Of a stretch of 64,000 nt of DNA, positions 39,727-52,801 are shown in pieces; within the stretch, counting starts at the first letter, position 1; each line of letters starts with the position of its first letter. The DNA comes from Taeniopygia guttata (lineage: Eukaryota; Chordata; Aves; Passeriformes; Estrildidae). The DNA is taken from assembly GCF_048771995.1 (NCBI RefSeq), contig NC_133026.1, positions 101,835,001 through 101,899,000 on the forward strand, given 5' to 3'. The notes under the pieces are model-generated. The model had not been told where the DNA came from and did not search any database. It worked only from the letters and a program-made list of their open reading frames with translations. The position numbers and the translations under genes were made by a program.

Positions 39727-42684
39727 TACTAGTCTTCTTTGAAATGATTTATTCACATGGGTATTTTAACTGACCAGAAAGAAAGAAAAGCAAAAGTATA
39801 CAAATCCTATAAAACTGAGCAGAACTAATTAGAATTAGAAAACAGTTTCTATAAGCCTGTTCTAAACTCCCGATTCATATCCATATAGCTAGTTTAGCCA
39901 ATGCAAGAACTACAAAGACTAGTAGATTATGATTCACACACAGGAAGGAAGTTTAATGTAATAGTATAGCACCAGGGGCAGGAGACATATTTTCTGCCCT
40001 GTCACTTTCTGGAGGTTGATTAAACACAATGTCTGAGTGCAAGTTTGCATCCTGGCAGTTTGGCTTGGGGCATGAAAAATTCAGCCCTAATTCCACTTTG
40101 AAATACGGTGATCCTGTAGGCTCTCAGTAGAATTAGCACGTGGATCTGGGATATGAGAAGAGACTCACCTATGCCAAGAGACAGAGCAGAGTTATGCAAG
40201 CAGAGCTCTGCCTTAGGTCTACTGCTCTTGAGACAGGAGAAGTGGATGAAGAGCACTTGTATTTCTCTCCTCACAGGAAGGAAGCAGTCTAGCACCAGCT
40301 GAAAGTGGGTATGGACAGACTTTTTTTCAGAAAGAGCTGGGCAAGGCAGAGGACACTTACTGTCTCTTTATACATTAGTACCAGTTAGCGAGCTCTTCAT
40401 GGAAGCAAATGTTTGCTCAAAAGCTATTCACCCTATCCCACCCCTAAGCCTGAAGAGTGTCTAATATCTTAGGACATTTGTTGATTGTCAGTTTGCAGCT
40501 ATGTGAGGGTATGAGAAAGTGAAAGGGAGGCATTTCTAGCTCTGCTGTGAGAGTTCTTCAACTGAATAAAATTCTTTATTTTTATTTTAAGAGGAAGAGG
40601 CTTGGTCACTTCTCAGAGGCTTATGTTTCACAATTACACATACACTGTTCTAATAAAGGTTGGCTCTGTGGCCCTACCTTACATTTTTTGACTAGGTAAC
40701 TACTCTACTCAAAGACATGCAAGCCAGAGAGCATTAGAGATGTGTTTCACCTGTAAGAGGGATGTTCACAGAAACCAGCAACCCCAAGCTCAAGTATACA
40801 GGGAGCATTTGCAGATCCAGCAACCTCATCCTTACATGATGCCATGGCTACTGTGGGCCATGAGGACCAGGAGGAGGAGGACGTTAATTTCACCAGTACT
40901 GCCAAACCTTTTCTTCATGGTTGCTTCTTCAGTGCAGGGCACAAGGGAATGTGCAGCACTGATTGAACATGTAAGTAATGACTATGATACTGAAGAGAGG
41001 TGGGAGTAATAGTTCCCGTGTAAGGACATGCTAGAGTGTTGTTGCTGGTAAACCTTTGCCTGTGGTAATAGTATTGATGAGTAGTTTAGTGTTCTGTAGC
41101 TGTCTTCTATTTTGACAGTGGCAGCATAAACAAGAATTAGTTCCTTCTCAGGAAATGTTAGTTTTATCTGTGGAAGTCTATACATACCTATCTCCACTGT
41201 GGTTTTGTTTTTTTTTTTGTTGACTAAATTATAGTCTCTTTCCGCTTTATCTATTAGACAGCATATTCACTTATGTAGCAAACTAAACAGAGAAATATTG
41301 TCCCTGTTACCAGACACTTGATCTATTAATGCCTTATGACCTCAATAATAAATTACTTCAGGTTTGTGGTAACAAATATCTGCTTGGGCTGACTACATAA
41401 ATAATAATAATACTGATTTGTCCCTTTGCAAAGGACTTGTGCAGCATTGCCAAATATATTGCATGCTTGTAAAAAACTCAGAAGTATTTACTGATTGATG
41501 AAAGGTCAGAATCTAAAGTGTTAACAATAAACTTACCTGAAATGAGTTTCTTTTTTTTCCAAGAAACATGGTCCATGATGATTGCTTGAGAGGAGTGAAA
41601 TCCATGCAGCCTTAAATTTCCATTTACATGAAAGTAGGTCCTTACTTCCAGACTTCTATCAAATCAGCTTATGTTCTTCAAAACATGATGTACCACATCT
41701 TTTCTTTCACAGAGGTGAAGCCCTGAGCCTATCAAATGAGGCAGAATGTGAGTTAAGATAAGCAAGGATGTATTTTTAAAACTCACTTCACCAATGAGCT
41801 TCAAGCTGTAACTTGCCCCAGTTACTCTGACAACTTCAATCAACCTGGAAGTTCATTATTACTTTTCAATTTATAAAGCCTGCATTCATATTATAAAGCA
41901 GAAGATAATCCTTATGAGTTAAGATAAATCCATAGGCAGTGCTCATTTTAGTTCTAATTAGAATCTGCACATTTGTTATGGAAAATGCAAGTTGTATGAC
42001 TTTATCTTTCATATTAACAACACTGACCATATTATTTCTGTATTATAAGTTTGCCTTTCACATATATAGCAATATAAAAAAGATTATTAACTTAAATCCT
42101 GTATTACAAACACTGATCCATACAGTGAAGCAATTACATTATGGCAGTTTAATATATAGAGGCATAGAGCTCTTTCTACCACAGTCAATAGCAATTTAGC
42201 CATTAACTTAAATGAAAGCAAGATTAGGTCTAAAAGAGGTAAAATGCATTTTTTATAGCTACAGTTAATGACAATGTCAAAAGTAAAAATAATGAGTCAA
42301 ATAATTCATTGTGTACAACTGCCACTACTATCTAAAAAAAACCCCATTCAAACCAAACCTCTTATCATTAATGGCATTTATATCATCAATCAGAACATTT
42401 ATAACATCTGGAGAAGGTAATAATTGCTTCAGCTTGGTTCTAAACTTTATCTTGGATTTAAGTCCAAGTAGTAATTATCAGGGGCTCACATTCATCAGAT
42501 CCTCAGAGACATCAAAACTCTGCAAGGTGCTGGGACATGTTCCTGCCAACTCCCCACACTGAGGAGCTTGATGCAGTCAGAAGATGGTCTCTGAAAGCAC
42601 CAGCTGCCATTAGCTGGAGCTGACTGCCTTCACAACCTGGAGTACTCACTAGTTCTCATTACAAGAGGTAATTCTTCTCAATTT
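39727..42684. other. Intergenic, no gene recognised
   Basis: Between two CR1 fragments. Only short open frames, with no product or RNA gene recognised. Confidence 0.5.
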
Positions 42685-42754
42685 ACACACACACACACGC
42701 ACATACACATAAGTGTGTGTGTGTATATATATATATATATGTGTATACACACAC
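42685..42754. repeat. Compound (AC)n-(GT)n-(AT)n microsatellite with complementary arms
   Basis: Seven AC units (42685-42698), a short mixed spacer, six GT units (42713-42724), an AT run to 42740, then GTGTATACACACAC. The AC and GT blocks can pair, giving a stem of about 12 bp. The tract abuts the broken 5' end of the next CR1 copy. Confidence 0.85.
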
Positions 42755-42757
42755 GGT

Positions 42758-43396
42758 ATATGGGCATCCTGTTGATGGCAAGTTGTGCCCTGGCAGCCAG
42801 GAAGACTAGCCCTGTCCTGGAGGCACCAGGCACAGCATGGACAAGGGCAAGGGAGGGGATTGTCCTGCTCTGCTCTGAGCTGGGGCAGCCTCACCTCCCA
42901 TGCTGTGTGCAGGTTTGGGAGCTACAATGTAAAAAAGGTAAAAAACTATTAGAAAGCACCCAAAGGAAAGCAACGAGGACAGTGAAGGCCTTGAGTGGAA
43001 GCTGTGTGAGGAGTGGCTGAGGTTGCTTGGTCTGTTCAGTCTGGAGAAGAGGGGAGACCTCATTGCATTCCCCCTTGTGAGGGGAAGAGGAAGGGCAGGC
43101 ACTGATCTCTGCTCTGTGGTGACAGTGACAGGACCAGAAAGAATGGCACAAAGCTGAGTCAGGGGAGGTTTAGACTGAATACTAGGAACAGGAAAACCAC
43201 CAAAAGGGTGGTTGTGTGTTGGAACAGCCCCCCCAGGGAAGTGGCCACAGCACCAGCCTGATAGGGTTCAAGAAGGGCTTAGATAATCCACTGGGCACAG
43301 ATGTGATTCTTGGGCCTGTCCTGTGCAGAGCAGAGAGGTGGATTTCAATGATCCCTGTGGGAGCCTTCCAAGCCAGGATATTTATGATTCTATGAT
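42758..43396 (+). mobile_element. CR1 LINE fragment, 5'-truncated, plus strand
   Basis: This is the best preserved LINE copy here. It carries AAAGGAAAGCAACGAGGACA, GTCTGGAGAAGAGGGGAGAC (43038-43057), GAGTCAGGGGAGGTTTAGAC, CCCCAGGGAAGTGG, AATGATCCCTGTGGGAGCCT and GCCAGGATATTTATGATTC, and ends in ATTCTATGAT at 43396. A short translated stretch reads LLESTQRKATRTVKAL, the region near the C-terminus of the CR1 reverse transcriptase, before a stop. The 3' repeat ATGATTCTATGAT is typical of avian CR1. The element lost most of its 5' part and is inactive. Subfamily not assigned. Confidence 0.92.
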
Positions 43397-46300
43397 ATAT
43401 TACAGGCTGAAAGCTCTCGCCTTGAGACCAGAAACTGAGGCTCAATTCTCTTCTCTGTTGTGACCCTGATAAAGGAATGACTGGCCTAGCCCATAAACTA
43501 GCCAGGGGTGGCAGGTCCTTCTCCAAATGCTCTTGAAGCAATTCTATCACGCACACACAAAAAAAAAGAAGAGGTGAGAAGTGAGCACAAAAGATCCTAC
43601 CTGTACAGGCCAAAGACCTACATGGTCAACTATAACTCAGGTGAAGGAAGTTTTTTCTAATGACTCTCACAGATGTGTGAAACTCTTTTCAAGAAGAAAT
43701 GTCTTTACCAACGAGTGCTAAGTCTTTCCAGCTTTGCTTCTTCTTAGCTATTCCAGGCAATCAGCTTAAATTGAGTATGTAGCAGCATTTTCTGCGATAT
43801 GAAAATTTAGAATATTGATTTTCACTGGCTATGGCAGAGAAATGAAGCTGTGTTTCTCATAGCTGGCACTCTGACTTCTGCACATCACTTCTAACCACAT
43901 CAGGGTTCTTTACAATTTGAATACAGGTTTCTGTATTCAAATAGAGGCTCCACCTCTACATGAGGTAAACCTGTGCAACTTTGCGCTTAAATTACTTGTA
44001 AAATCTGTTAGCTTCCTAGAATGACAGCTGTAAGTCTAAAACAAAGGCTGGGAACTACTAGGAAACATACACAAGACTTGGCAGAATTTAGAGTTAAATG
44101 CTGGCTTCCAGCTCTGAGCAGAATCCCAGAGGCTATTAGGCATTTTGTATTTTTTGCAAAACATTGCTTGTCTTTGCCGTGCAGGAGATGAGGCAGCCAA
44201 TATGAATAAAATATGGCAAAATCCATTCTGCCCAAGAGGAATGAAAATGTCAGTGTTTTCTGCCCCAAGGAAAAGTTTGAGCTTAAATAAGAACCAAACC
44301 TACCTCTTCATGTATTTGAAACCAAATATTAGCAAGAGGTTTTTTATGCTTAAAAATACCTCTTTTCTTCCTTTCTTATGGACATTTCTGAAGAAACGAG
44401 TGGGTGGTGATGTTATCAAAGAATGTCATGTTATTTCTACTTAACTATATAAAGAAATCAAATAGCCTTCTTCAAATAGATATATGACATTAATAAGAAA
44501 GTATTATTTTATTGATAGAACTGACTATTGGCAAGGGGAAAAAATATTCTTGGAGCTTGTCAGGACCCAGATTTTCCAAAATGTTACAGAGGACCATTAT
44601 CACTCAGCTGTCTAAAACAATCCTCAATCAAGTGATTTAATAGAAACAAAAGTGATTTAATAGAAACAATATCAATATAATAAAATATTGCAAAAAATGT
44701 GTCATAGTTTGAAAAACTATTAATGGGATTTTATTTTATAACTTTCCATAATTTGTCTTAATCTTACAAATGGGGACCATTCTCTAATGATAAAGTTCTA
44801 GCCAATTGACATGATCTCTTAATTATTTTTGTAAAATATTAATTGCAGAATTTGTTAAAGTAAGAAGTTATTGTTTAATTTCCATGATGGATGTGCTCAT
44901 TTCATGAGTATTAGATTAGTGGAGAGTATACAATTTGTATTAACATGCATATGTCATTAAAGAATACATTGTTTTCCAGCTGTCTTCAAACAAAAGCAAG
45001 TCTATGAGATACTGATTTGCTTTTTCAACATCTACTCATGAGGATAGTTCCAGTTAATATTCATGTGAGTAAGGATTACATAATTCAATCTAAAGATTTT
45101 GCATTTATTTTCTTTTGTTTTGTCTGATTTTTCTTCCATGTTCATTCTCTTAGAAAACACACACACATTTTTTTTCTTGAGATTGCTTTCACAGTAAGAT
45201 TAATTTTTATGCTAAATGCAGCCAGACACAGACTGAAATGGCAACATTTCTTGCCTAAGAGGATGAATATTTCTGTGCTGTGAGGAAAATTCCTAAATTT
45301 AGAAGGGAGAAATGAAATATAGGTCTTCACTCTCTAAACCCCTTAATGTCAATTAACTCCTGTAACAAAGAAAAGGACCAAACATTTACAGGGTGTCAAA
45401 AGGGCAGCACAGACTTTTAGAATTTCATGCCAAATTAGTAGTTCCTATGCTTTGCATGGTCCTAGCAGCCAGGAGGCTCCTGGCACCTGCAGTCATGGGT
45501 GTTCCCGTTTCAGCCAGTCCACTGCTCCCATGTGCAGCGCCAAGTGTTTTCATGCCTTACGGCTCATTGAGATTTAGAATTTGGGAAGATGTGTGGGCTT
45601 CAGACAGATACAAAATTTGTCTTGAACTTCAGGGGCTCACTTATGTTTCTAGCTCAAAGCTACAAGCAAAGGTGATGAGGAATTTAGTACTTTCGGTAAT
45701 CATTGTGCCCAACAGATCTAGGTTGGGATACGCTGAATTTCACTGTGTCACCCTGCAAGAAACTCAGGGTATAAAGGAACCCCTCAACAAGATGATGGAC
45801 AGCATATTTGTGTCACAATGACAGCAGAGCATGATTATGGCTTACCTCAACAGGAGGTGGGAAGAGCTCCCGCCTTACACAGTACAGATACAACTTTGGT
45901 TATCACAACAGGATTTAGTGTCTAATTTCAAGCCTATTATGTGACCTCGGCACTCAGCAGTCACTTAATCCTGCTGGCATTTTGCCACCTTCTTTTTGAC
46001 ATAAAGTTCTGGGAAGATGAGGTGCAAAGAAGAGCAATGCCTCAACCCCCTGAGGGGATGCTGAAATCCAGGATCTGGAGCCAGGCTTGCTTTGACATTG
46101 TATCTTCCATAAAGGTCACTTTCTCTCACACTCCACAGCAAGACATAAAAATATGGAATGGGAAATCTCAGCTTGGTGGGAAGGTTTCCTACTACTCAGA
46201 CAAATATAAACTATGTGCCAGTACCCACACCTCCCACATTCCTCCCATGTTCCAGAGTAAAACAGTGCTCTCTGCCCAGCTCAAGCACAGAAGCTATGTG

Positions 46301-47323
46301 GGTCACTACCCTCAGACAAGAGTTCTGCCTGTTGGATTCAGTGGCACAGCAGTTCTTGCTGGCATCTTTGGTTCAGGACACAGGATCTGAGCTGTGGGGA
46401 ATGATTCAGACACATCTCTGTGCCCAGAGCTTCCTAATACCTGTGCTAGGAAGCTCCCATTCCCCTAATAGGACTCTTACCTTCCTGATCTGAAACACCA
46501 AACTATTTTTTTTTCAGTGGTACCAAATAGTGGGTTTCAGTTTCCATGCAGGTGACCAGGCACCTCAAGATTACACATTTTGACACCAAGCCTATGATTT
46601 TTAAAAGGGTAGAGTTAAGCATTTTCCAGGACAGACATAAAGCAGTTGCAATTCCTCTTTTTTTTTTTTTTTCTTGTAAGACTGTATCTTCAATAACATT
46701 CCATTTGCCCTGATGCTGGTTGATTTTAGTGGACGATTTCAGCAGCTTTCAGGATAGGACTGCATTAAAAAGCCAGCTCATGAATATACAGTTAGTGGTA
46801 AATAAAGAAGTATCTCACTAATTAAAACACATCTAGGAAAGTCTAAACTAATTTAACATCTAAATGATAAGATATAAGGAGGTAAGGAAAACACAGAAGT
46901 ATTAGCCTTTGAAAAAAATACTTGGCATAAAAATTTTAAAATGAGTGGAGATAAACCTCAAGGCACCTTGCATCAAAAAACCAAACAAAAAAAATCACTG
47001 AGACAAAGTTATGGGAAGAGATAAAAGTCCATGTGTACTCCAAGTGAAAAGACATGGAAGAAATGTGCTCAGCTTCCCCAAGATGCTGTTAATGTCTGAG
47101 AAAAAACACTACCAAAGTGCAACAAACTAATTAAATTTGGCATACATAGGAACCAATGGGAATAAATTATTATGCAAAAGCAAGGTTTTCTCTACATAAA
47201 TCAAATGCTAGGAGTTGTGGTGGCAAATAAGGAGTGGGGTGTAATCAGGACTGCTGAGCTGATGCTCATACTGAGGGACCCTGGCAGAGAAGCATCACAT
47301 TTGAGTGTGGATGGAACTGATTA
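43397..47323. other. Intergenic, no gene recognised
   Basis: Holds a 20-bp tandem doublet (44631-44669) and two moderately long plus-strand open frames (45393-45821 and 45941-46390) that lie in different frames and have no recognisable domain. No RNA gene or mobile element was recognised. Confidence 0.5.
44631..44669. repeat. Tandem duplication of a 20-bp unit
   Basis: AGTGATTTAATAGAAACAA occurs at 44631 and again at 44651. The near-identity suggests recent slippage or duplication. Confidence 0.85.
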
Positions 47324-47438
47324 CAAAAAAAAAAAAACAAACCAAACCAAAACAAAACAAAAAAACAAAAAAAAAAAAAAAACCACAAAAAAACCCCCCC
47401 AAAAAAACCCCAAAAAAACCCACCAAAAACCAAAAAAA
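47324..47438. repeat. A-rich tract with C runs; G-rich on the minus strand
   Basis: About 115 bases of A runs broken by C, CC, CCC, CCCC and CCCCCCC. On the minus strand the part at 47394-47421 has G7, G4 and G3 runs separated by T7 loops. It creates false Lys/Pro-rich and Phe/Gly-rich open frames on both strands. Origin unknown. Confidence 0.85.
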
Positions 47439-50400
47439 CGGGGTAAAATCCCACAGAAAGAGAGAGGATTGGAAGGAAATTTGTACCTGTGACTTCCCAC
47501 AAAGGGAAAAAGAAATGGATGCAGGACTGCTAAAGCAACAGTGCCATCTGCTGCATACTCCCCTCTTAAAGCCAAATGATTTCAGCTGTCTCCTGCTCTG
47601 CTGCAGAGATGGCAAATCTGAGAACCCACACGTAGCACTGAGCAGAGGAGGGCAAGATGAAATCCAGCCTTCCCTTCAGCCCAGGCTATGTACCTAACTG
47701 TCTACAGGCCTCCTGAAAAAGCATGTCTGGACTATTGGTGCTAAAGGCATTCCCTGTTAAAAAAAAAAAAAATAATAAAAGGTTTTCTCTCTCTCTCAGT
47801 GTAGCAGGACCCTCTGGTTAGGCACTTTTGAAAGATCAGTCAGCTCTAAAGCTGTCCATCAGTGAGATGGGCACTGTGCATGTGTAAGCAATCAAACAGC
47901 TGCAGTCCAATCCCTTTCCTATGATGTATTTATGTTACCTTGTAAAAGGGCTTTCTGTTACTTGTGCAAATCTGGTGTCAGTTTCAATCCATGTTTTTAT
48001 ATACAGTCATTTTCACCGTGTTCATTACATCTCTGAATGCCTTTATGCATTATCTTATCTGAAGCAATTATAGCAGAAAAGTCTAATCAATATTATGAAT
48101 GTTTTATAATGCCTTCCATCATAGCTCTCAAAACTCATTTCTAAATATTGAATCTGACAGAATTTATAAAATACAGGTGTAGCCACTCAATGCACAATTG
48201 TGGTGGATTTAATTCTATAACCCACATATTCATGTTAATGCATCTAATAATTTTAGTCTCTATTCAACACTCTTACTTTTTGAAAGGCTTCCTCAAAAGC
48301 ATATCCCGGACAGATCAGGAATGTTTTTTGATTAAATGATTCCCTTACATATGATGTCCTTCTGGATGTTTAGCCTATTTCTTAAGGATGTTTTGCAGGA
48401 GGGATAATCTAACATCTTTAGATTAGGAGGTGCTGATTTAACAGGCCCCATTAAAAAAAATACCCCATACTAGGATATTTGGCTTCAAAAGTGTTTGTAG
48501 GCAATAGGCTGTTCTTGGCATATTCCAGCATCTACTAATTTTCCTCATTAGACCACTCCTCAGGCACTGACTCTTTTTGTACCTTGCTACTGGGTCTGGG
48601 CAGTTTATCTGTTGGGGATGTTCAACTTCATTGAACAAAGTCTGCTGATTTGCAGACTTTCAAGCTGTCCTCCATGTGTTCTGCTACTGTTCCTGGACTC
48701 ATTAACAATGCATGGAGGCAAGACTCCTGGAATTAGCCAGTGTGGGATTCTGGGGCAACAGATGCTCTGTGGTAACCCAGAGATGCTTCATATTGCAGAA
48801 CTGATTTTCACAATTAAGGGTCCAAATTAGAATTTCAGAAAGAGAAAAGTTTGTAATGGAGTGTTTGCTATGAGGAGACATAAATTCTAGGGACTCAAGT
48901 CAGCTCCTGCATGGGTTCAAAATATGAATCCCAGTCTCTAGTGGTAGTGAATGAACACATTCCATCACTAAAGTACTGGAATCTTGTGCCTTAGCATGCA
49001 CAGGCTACATCAAGGATGCATTTCTTCTGACTTGGACTCTTTTTTTTGCTTCTTAAAAGTTTATATGATTACTTTAGATTGGAATAGATATAAGATCTGG
49101 AGACTTCACATCAATTATTAACCTCAGTATTTGACTCCTATATTTTGAGAGCTACAGCTCTGAAAAGGGAGACACTGCTGGCAGTAGCTACCTTGGGAGG
49201 GTTGAAATTTATTAGAAATCAAACTGATCTATACTGTCTCCTTCTCAGGAAATTGAATTCTAGGAGCTTGTGAGAGTCAACTCAGAGTTTACTGAGACTC
49301 CTAATTCACATTGATGGGGAATATTTGCATTGAGATTAGAAAAATCTGTTGATCTGTTTCTTGTTGCAAATCAAATTTAGTCATACAGGAATCCAATATA
49401 CCGTATTTAAACTGGTTAGCAGGACCTTCAAAAATGGAGAGAAGAGACTTTGTTCTTTAAAAATAGATGCAAGATTATCTATTAAAAATAAGAGACATTC
49501 ATTTTGTGCATAATTAGCCAACAGACCATTATAATCAAAGTGTAATAAAAAGTTCTTATTATTTAGTTATAGGCCTCTGCTGGCTGAAGTCCAACAGTGG
49601 CAATTTTTGAGAGAGTTTTTTGTACTCATGAGCTTAATCAAAAACAAGACTCAGCTCTGTATTTGCCTCCACAAAGTCAATGGACTAAACTCATCATAGT
49701 CATAGGGTTAAAATTAGCTCAATGTGTCTTTGTTGAATTGCTTATAATGGAAATGGTGGCTATTCACAAAAGAAGTAACAAGGATTCTGTAGATGGATTT
49801 GTTTCTTTGTTACCTCACTGAGCAGATGGAAGGTATCTCCATGAAGAAATATGACTTCTTGTGAGCCTGAAATAAACTATACCCTCCTATTGTGTAAACT
49901 CTTGGCTGCCCTTTTCCAAGAAGGTGATGGACATCTTTGTGCTAATGCTTATTAACTACAGTTAAAAGCATTATTAAAAGCTCACAGATGTAATTAATTC
50001 CAGGTAGCACAATGAACCCTAAATAAATAAAATTGTGGTTATTCCATCTGAAGTCAGAAATTTCAGCATTTGCACTGCCTAACACCTGCTGGAGGAAAGT
50101 AGAACAGAACTTCAGGGAGGGATGGCTGTGGCAGCTGTGTCTGAGAAGCGAGGAATGGCTGTAACCCCTGCAAGCTGTGGATGACCAGGCCCACTCTCAG
50201 GTGCCTCTGTCACAGCAAATGCCTGCAGGGATACAGTTTGCCTGGGAGCAGCTTTCCACTGCCAGCAGCCCTCTGTGTGGGATGAAGACATCTGACACTG
50301 ATGTTAAGTGAACAAAACCTTTTGAAGCAACTGAATCCCAGTGCCACAGGCAGGTTCTGGGGTAAAAGCACATGGAGAGAGAACTCAGACAAGGTTTGGG

Positions 50401-52763
50401 GGCGGTGTATTAAGCTGTTAGCAATATCTTTATGCCCTGACTAATCCTGTGTGAGTGCTGCTCCAGCTGCTGCTGTGCTCTGTCAGCAATGAGTTAAATT
50501 CTTAGCACAGACAAGGCTGAAGAGGTGAACGTTCCTTGATTTTCAGTTTGGCAAAAACCTTTGACCAACATCTCAAAGTGTGACAGCCTGAGAGCATATT
50601 AATGAGCAGCTTCCCGATGGGAACTGTAATATCAGCATTTCTTCTCCCTGTGTTGTTTCCTGCTGCTATCATGAGCAGTAACACGGAGGTGCTTGAGCAG
50701 CTCAAAGGTGATTTCAGCAATGTAGATACCTAAAACAACCAGGAGGGCTTGGGATATGGAAGCAGATATCCTAACCTTGGAATGACAGCTCTTTCATCTG
50801 AACGTGGGGTTATGAATACAGCATTTATTTTTGTACCATCAAATAGAAATGATAACAGAATGGACCAGCACTTCTGCTGTTATTCTGCAAGTACAGAAGT
50901 ACATAAACTGAAAGGCCAGAGGAATTATTCTTTTACAGTTATCCTTAATTCCTCTGTAGATGCAGAGGTATAATGGGAAGCCAGAAATGGACCTCTACAA
51001 TGCCTATTTAACCTATGGGAATCTTTCACTAGAAGAAGGCATGGGTACACTGTGTCAGAAATTATATACAGTGATAATAATATATTAGACAGGAGATAAT
51101 GAGCCTTTCAGGGATTCCTAAATGTATTACTTGTTAATTTAGGAGGTACCCCGAGTGCAGCTTATGAGGTGGTACTAATTTAGAAGGTATCATGAGTAAC
51201 TCTGCTTGCTGGAGGGCTGAAATGTAAATCCCATTGTGCAACAGGGAAAATGAAAATGCTCCTTCCATTAAGTCTGTGATCTGTCCTGCACTTGCCACAG
51301 GGAATAGCATAATTTAGAAAGCTGCCTTCTAGGATGTTGAACAATCATGCCTCATCAGTGAGGTCTCTAGATTAAAAATGTGAACATTTTTACATTACTA
51401 GAGGGATTATTATATTTTGCTTAATATTTAATATATTTGACATCAAACTACCATGTAATGAGTATAATGTATTAATGTCCTTCTAGTCATATTATTTCCC
51501 TTTATGTAATAGAACTCTATCTGCATTTGTTCAATGATACTGTACAGTGGTTTGACTTATATTTTGTAGTGTCAGACTGAGAAGAGACTTAAAAACTGAC
51601 TGTCATAGTCAGTTCAGATCTACCCCCAAGTTTCTGTGGATCCTGAAACAGGAGGTTCTACTTGCAGGCAGGAGAGTTTTTGTGTCCTTCCTTCAAATGT
51701 AAAACTGATGTGGCACCACCTTCCATGGATCTGGATGCACCTCCAGGTACCCAGCAGTAAGCAACAGCACTATTTTCTGCCTTGATTGGTTCCTTCCAGA
51801 ACTAGTGAATAGATGTTACTATTATGCAGTTACTGCACCTTATGCCATAACACGCTGTGTATCCTGGTCCATCCCTCTTCACTGCTGCTACAGCCCCCAC
51901 TGTTCTCAGCAGTGTGGTGAAGCTGACAGGAGCTGTTTCCTTCATCCTGCTTTGCTGGGGTGAATACCTCATGCAAGGAGTCCCCCCTCCCCCGCCCAAA
52001 AAAAGCACCTGACAGTCATGGCAGGGCAGTTCTGAGTTTCACACCCCACACGCACAGAAGCAAGATCAGTCCAAACCATGAAAGAAAATTTGTGCCTCCT
52101 TACTGGATCCTATTGTCTTTCCTTTCTTTATTCTACTTTTTTCCTCCTATCCTGAATTTTAGGTGAGTACCTCCCTGTGAACAGGATAATTGTTACTGCT
52201 CCCTGTAATTGTGGCTATGCATTGTTGCTCCAGATTCAATGCAGCTTCCCTTTTAAAGGACTGACACGAAAGGGAGGGAGGCAGGCGTAATTTTGCAGCA
52301 GAGAGGGAGAACTAGACATAAATCTCACTGTCTACAGCACATGGTAAAATCTGGGGCTAGGCAACAGAATCTGTTCTCGTTTTATATGTTTCTAAATCAT
52401 TCTGTAGCAATATGACAACAGGGGTCCAAATTCCTCACTTCCAAAGTAACAGGGACAGTGAATTTATGGGGAGCTTCATGGGAAAGAGAAGGGGATCTCT
52501 GGAGACTGTCAAGAGAGGACAGGACTTCTTGTTTCTTCATGGTGGTGCATGGACTCTTTCCTATGCTTTTAACATTGCAATAGCATTGCAATAGCCCTTC
52601 AGGAGCTGGTTAAGATAAATGTCCATCTAGAGTCATATTGGAAACTGAGGATTTAGGAGGTACAGGGACACAGAAAGATGCCACTAAGTGCAAAGTATAC
52701 TCTGCTCTTCAGACTAGTTGCTGCTCCCTGAAGTTTATTCTCCATTTTTTACTTATTATTTTT

Positions 52764-52765
<2 letters not shown>

Positions 52766-52800
<35 letters not shown>
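52766..52800. repeat. Homopolymer tract, 35 T
   Basis: An uninterrupted T run after TTTTTGG, followed by GTTATCC. No flanking retroposon was recognised. Confidence 0.9.

Positions 52801-52801
<1 letters not shown>

Noticed and set aside
42649..43613. Overlapping open frames of 80-143 codons
   Set aside because: They fall in or at the edge of the CR1 fragment; only a short stretch matches the LINE reverse transcriptase, and it is broken.
47172..47697. Lys/Pro-rich (plus) and Phe/Gly-rich (minus) open frames of up to 130 codons
   Set aside because: Same cause: the A/C tract at 47324-47438.
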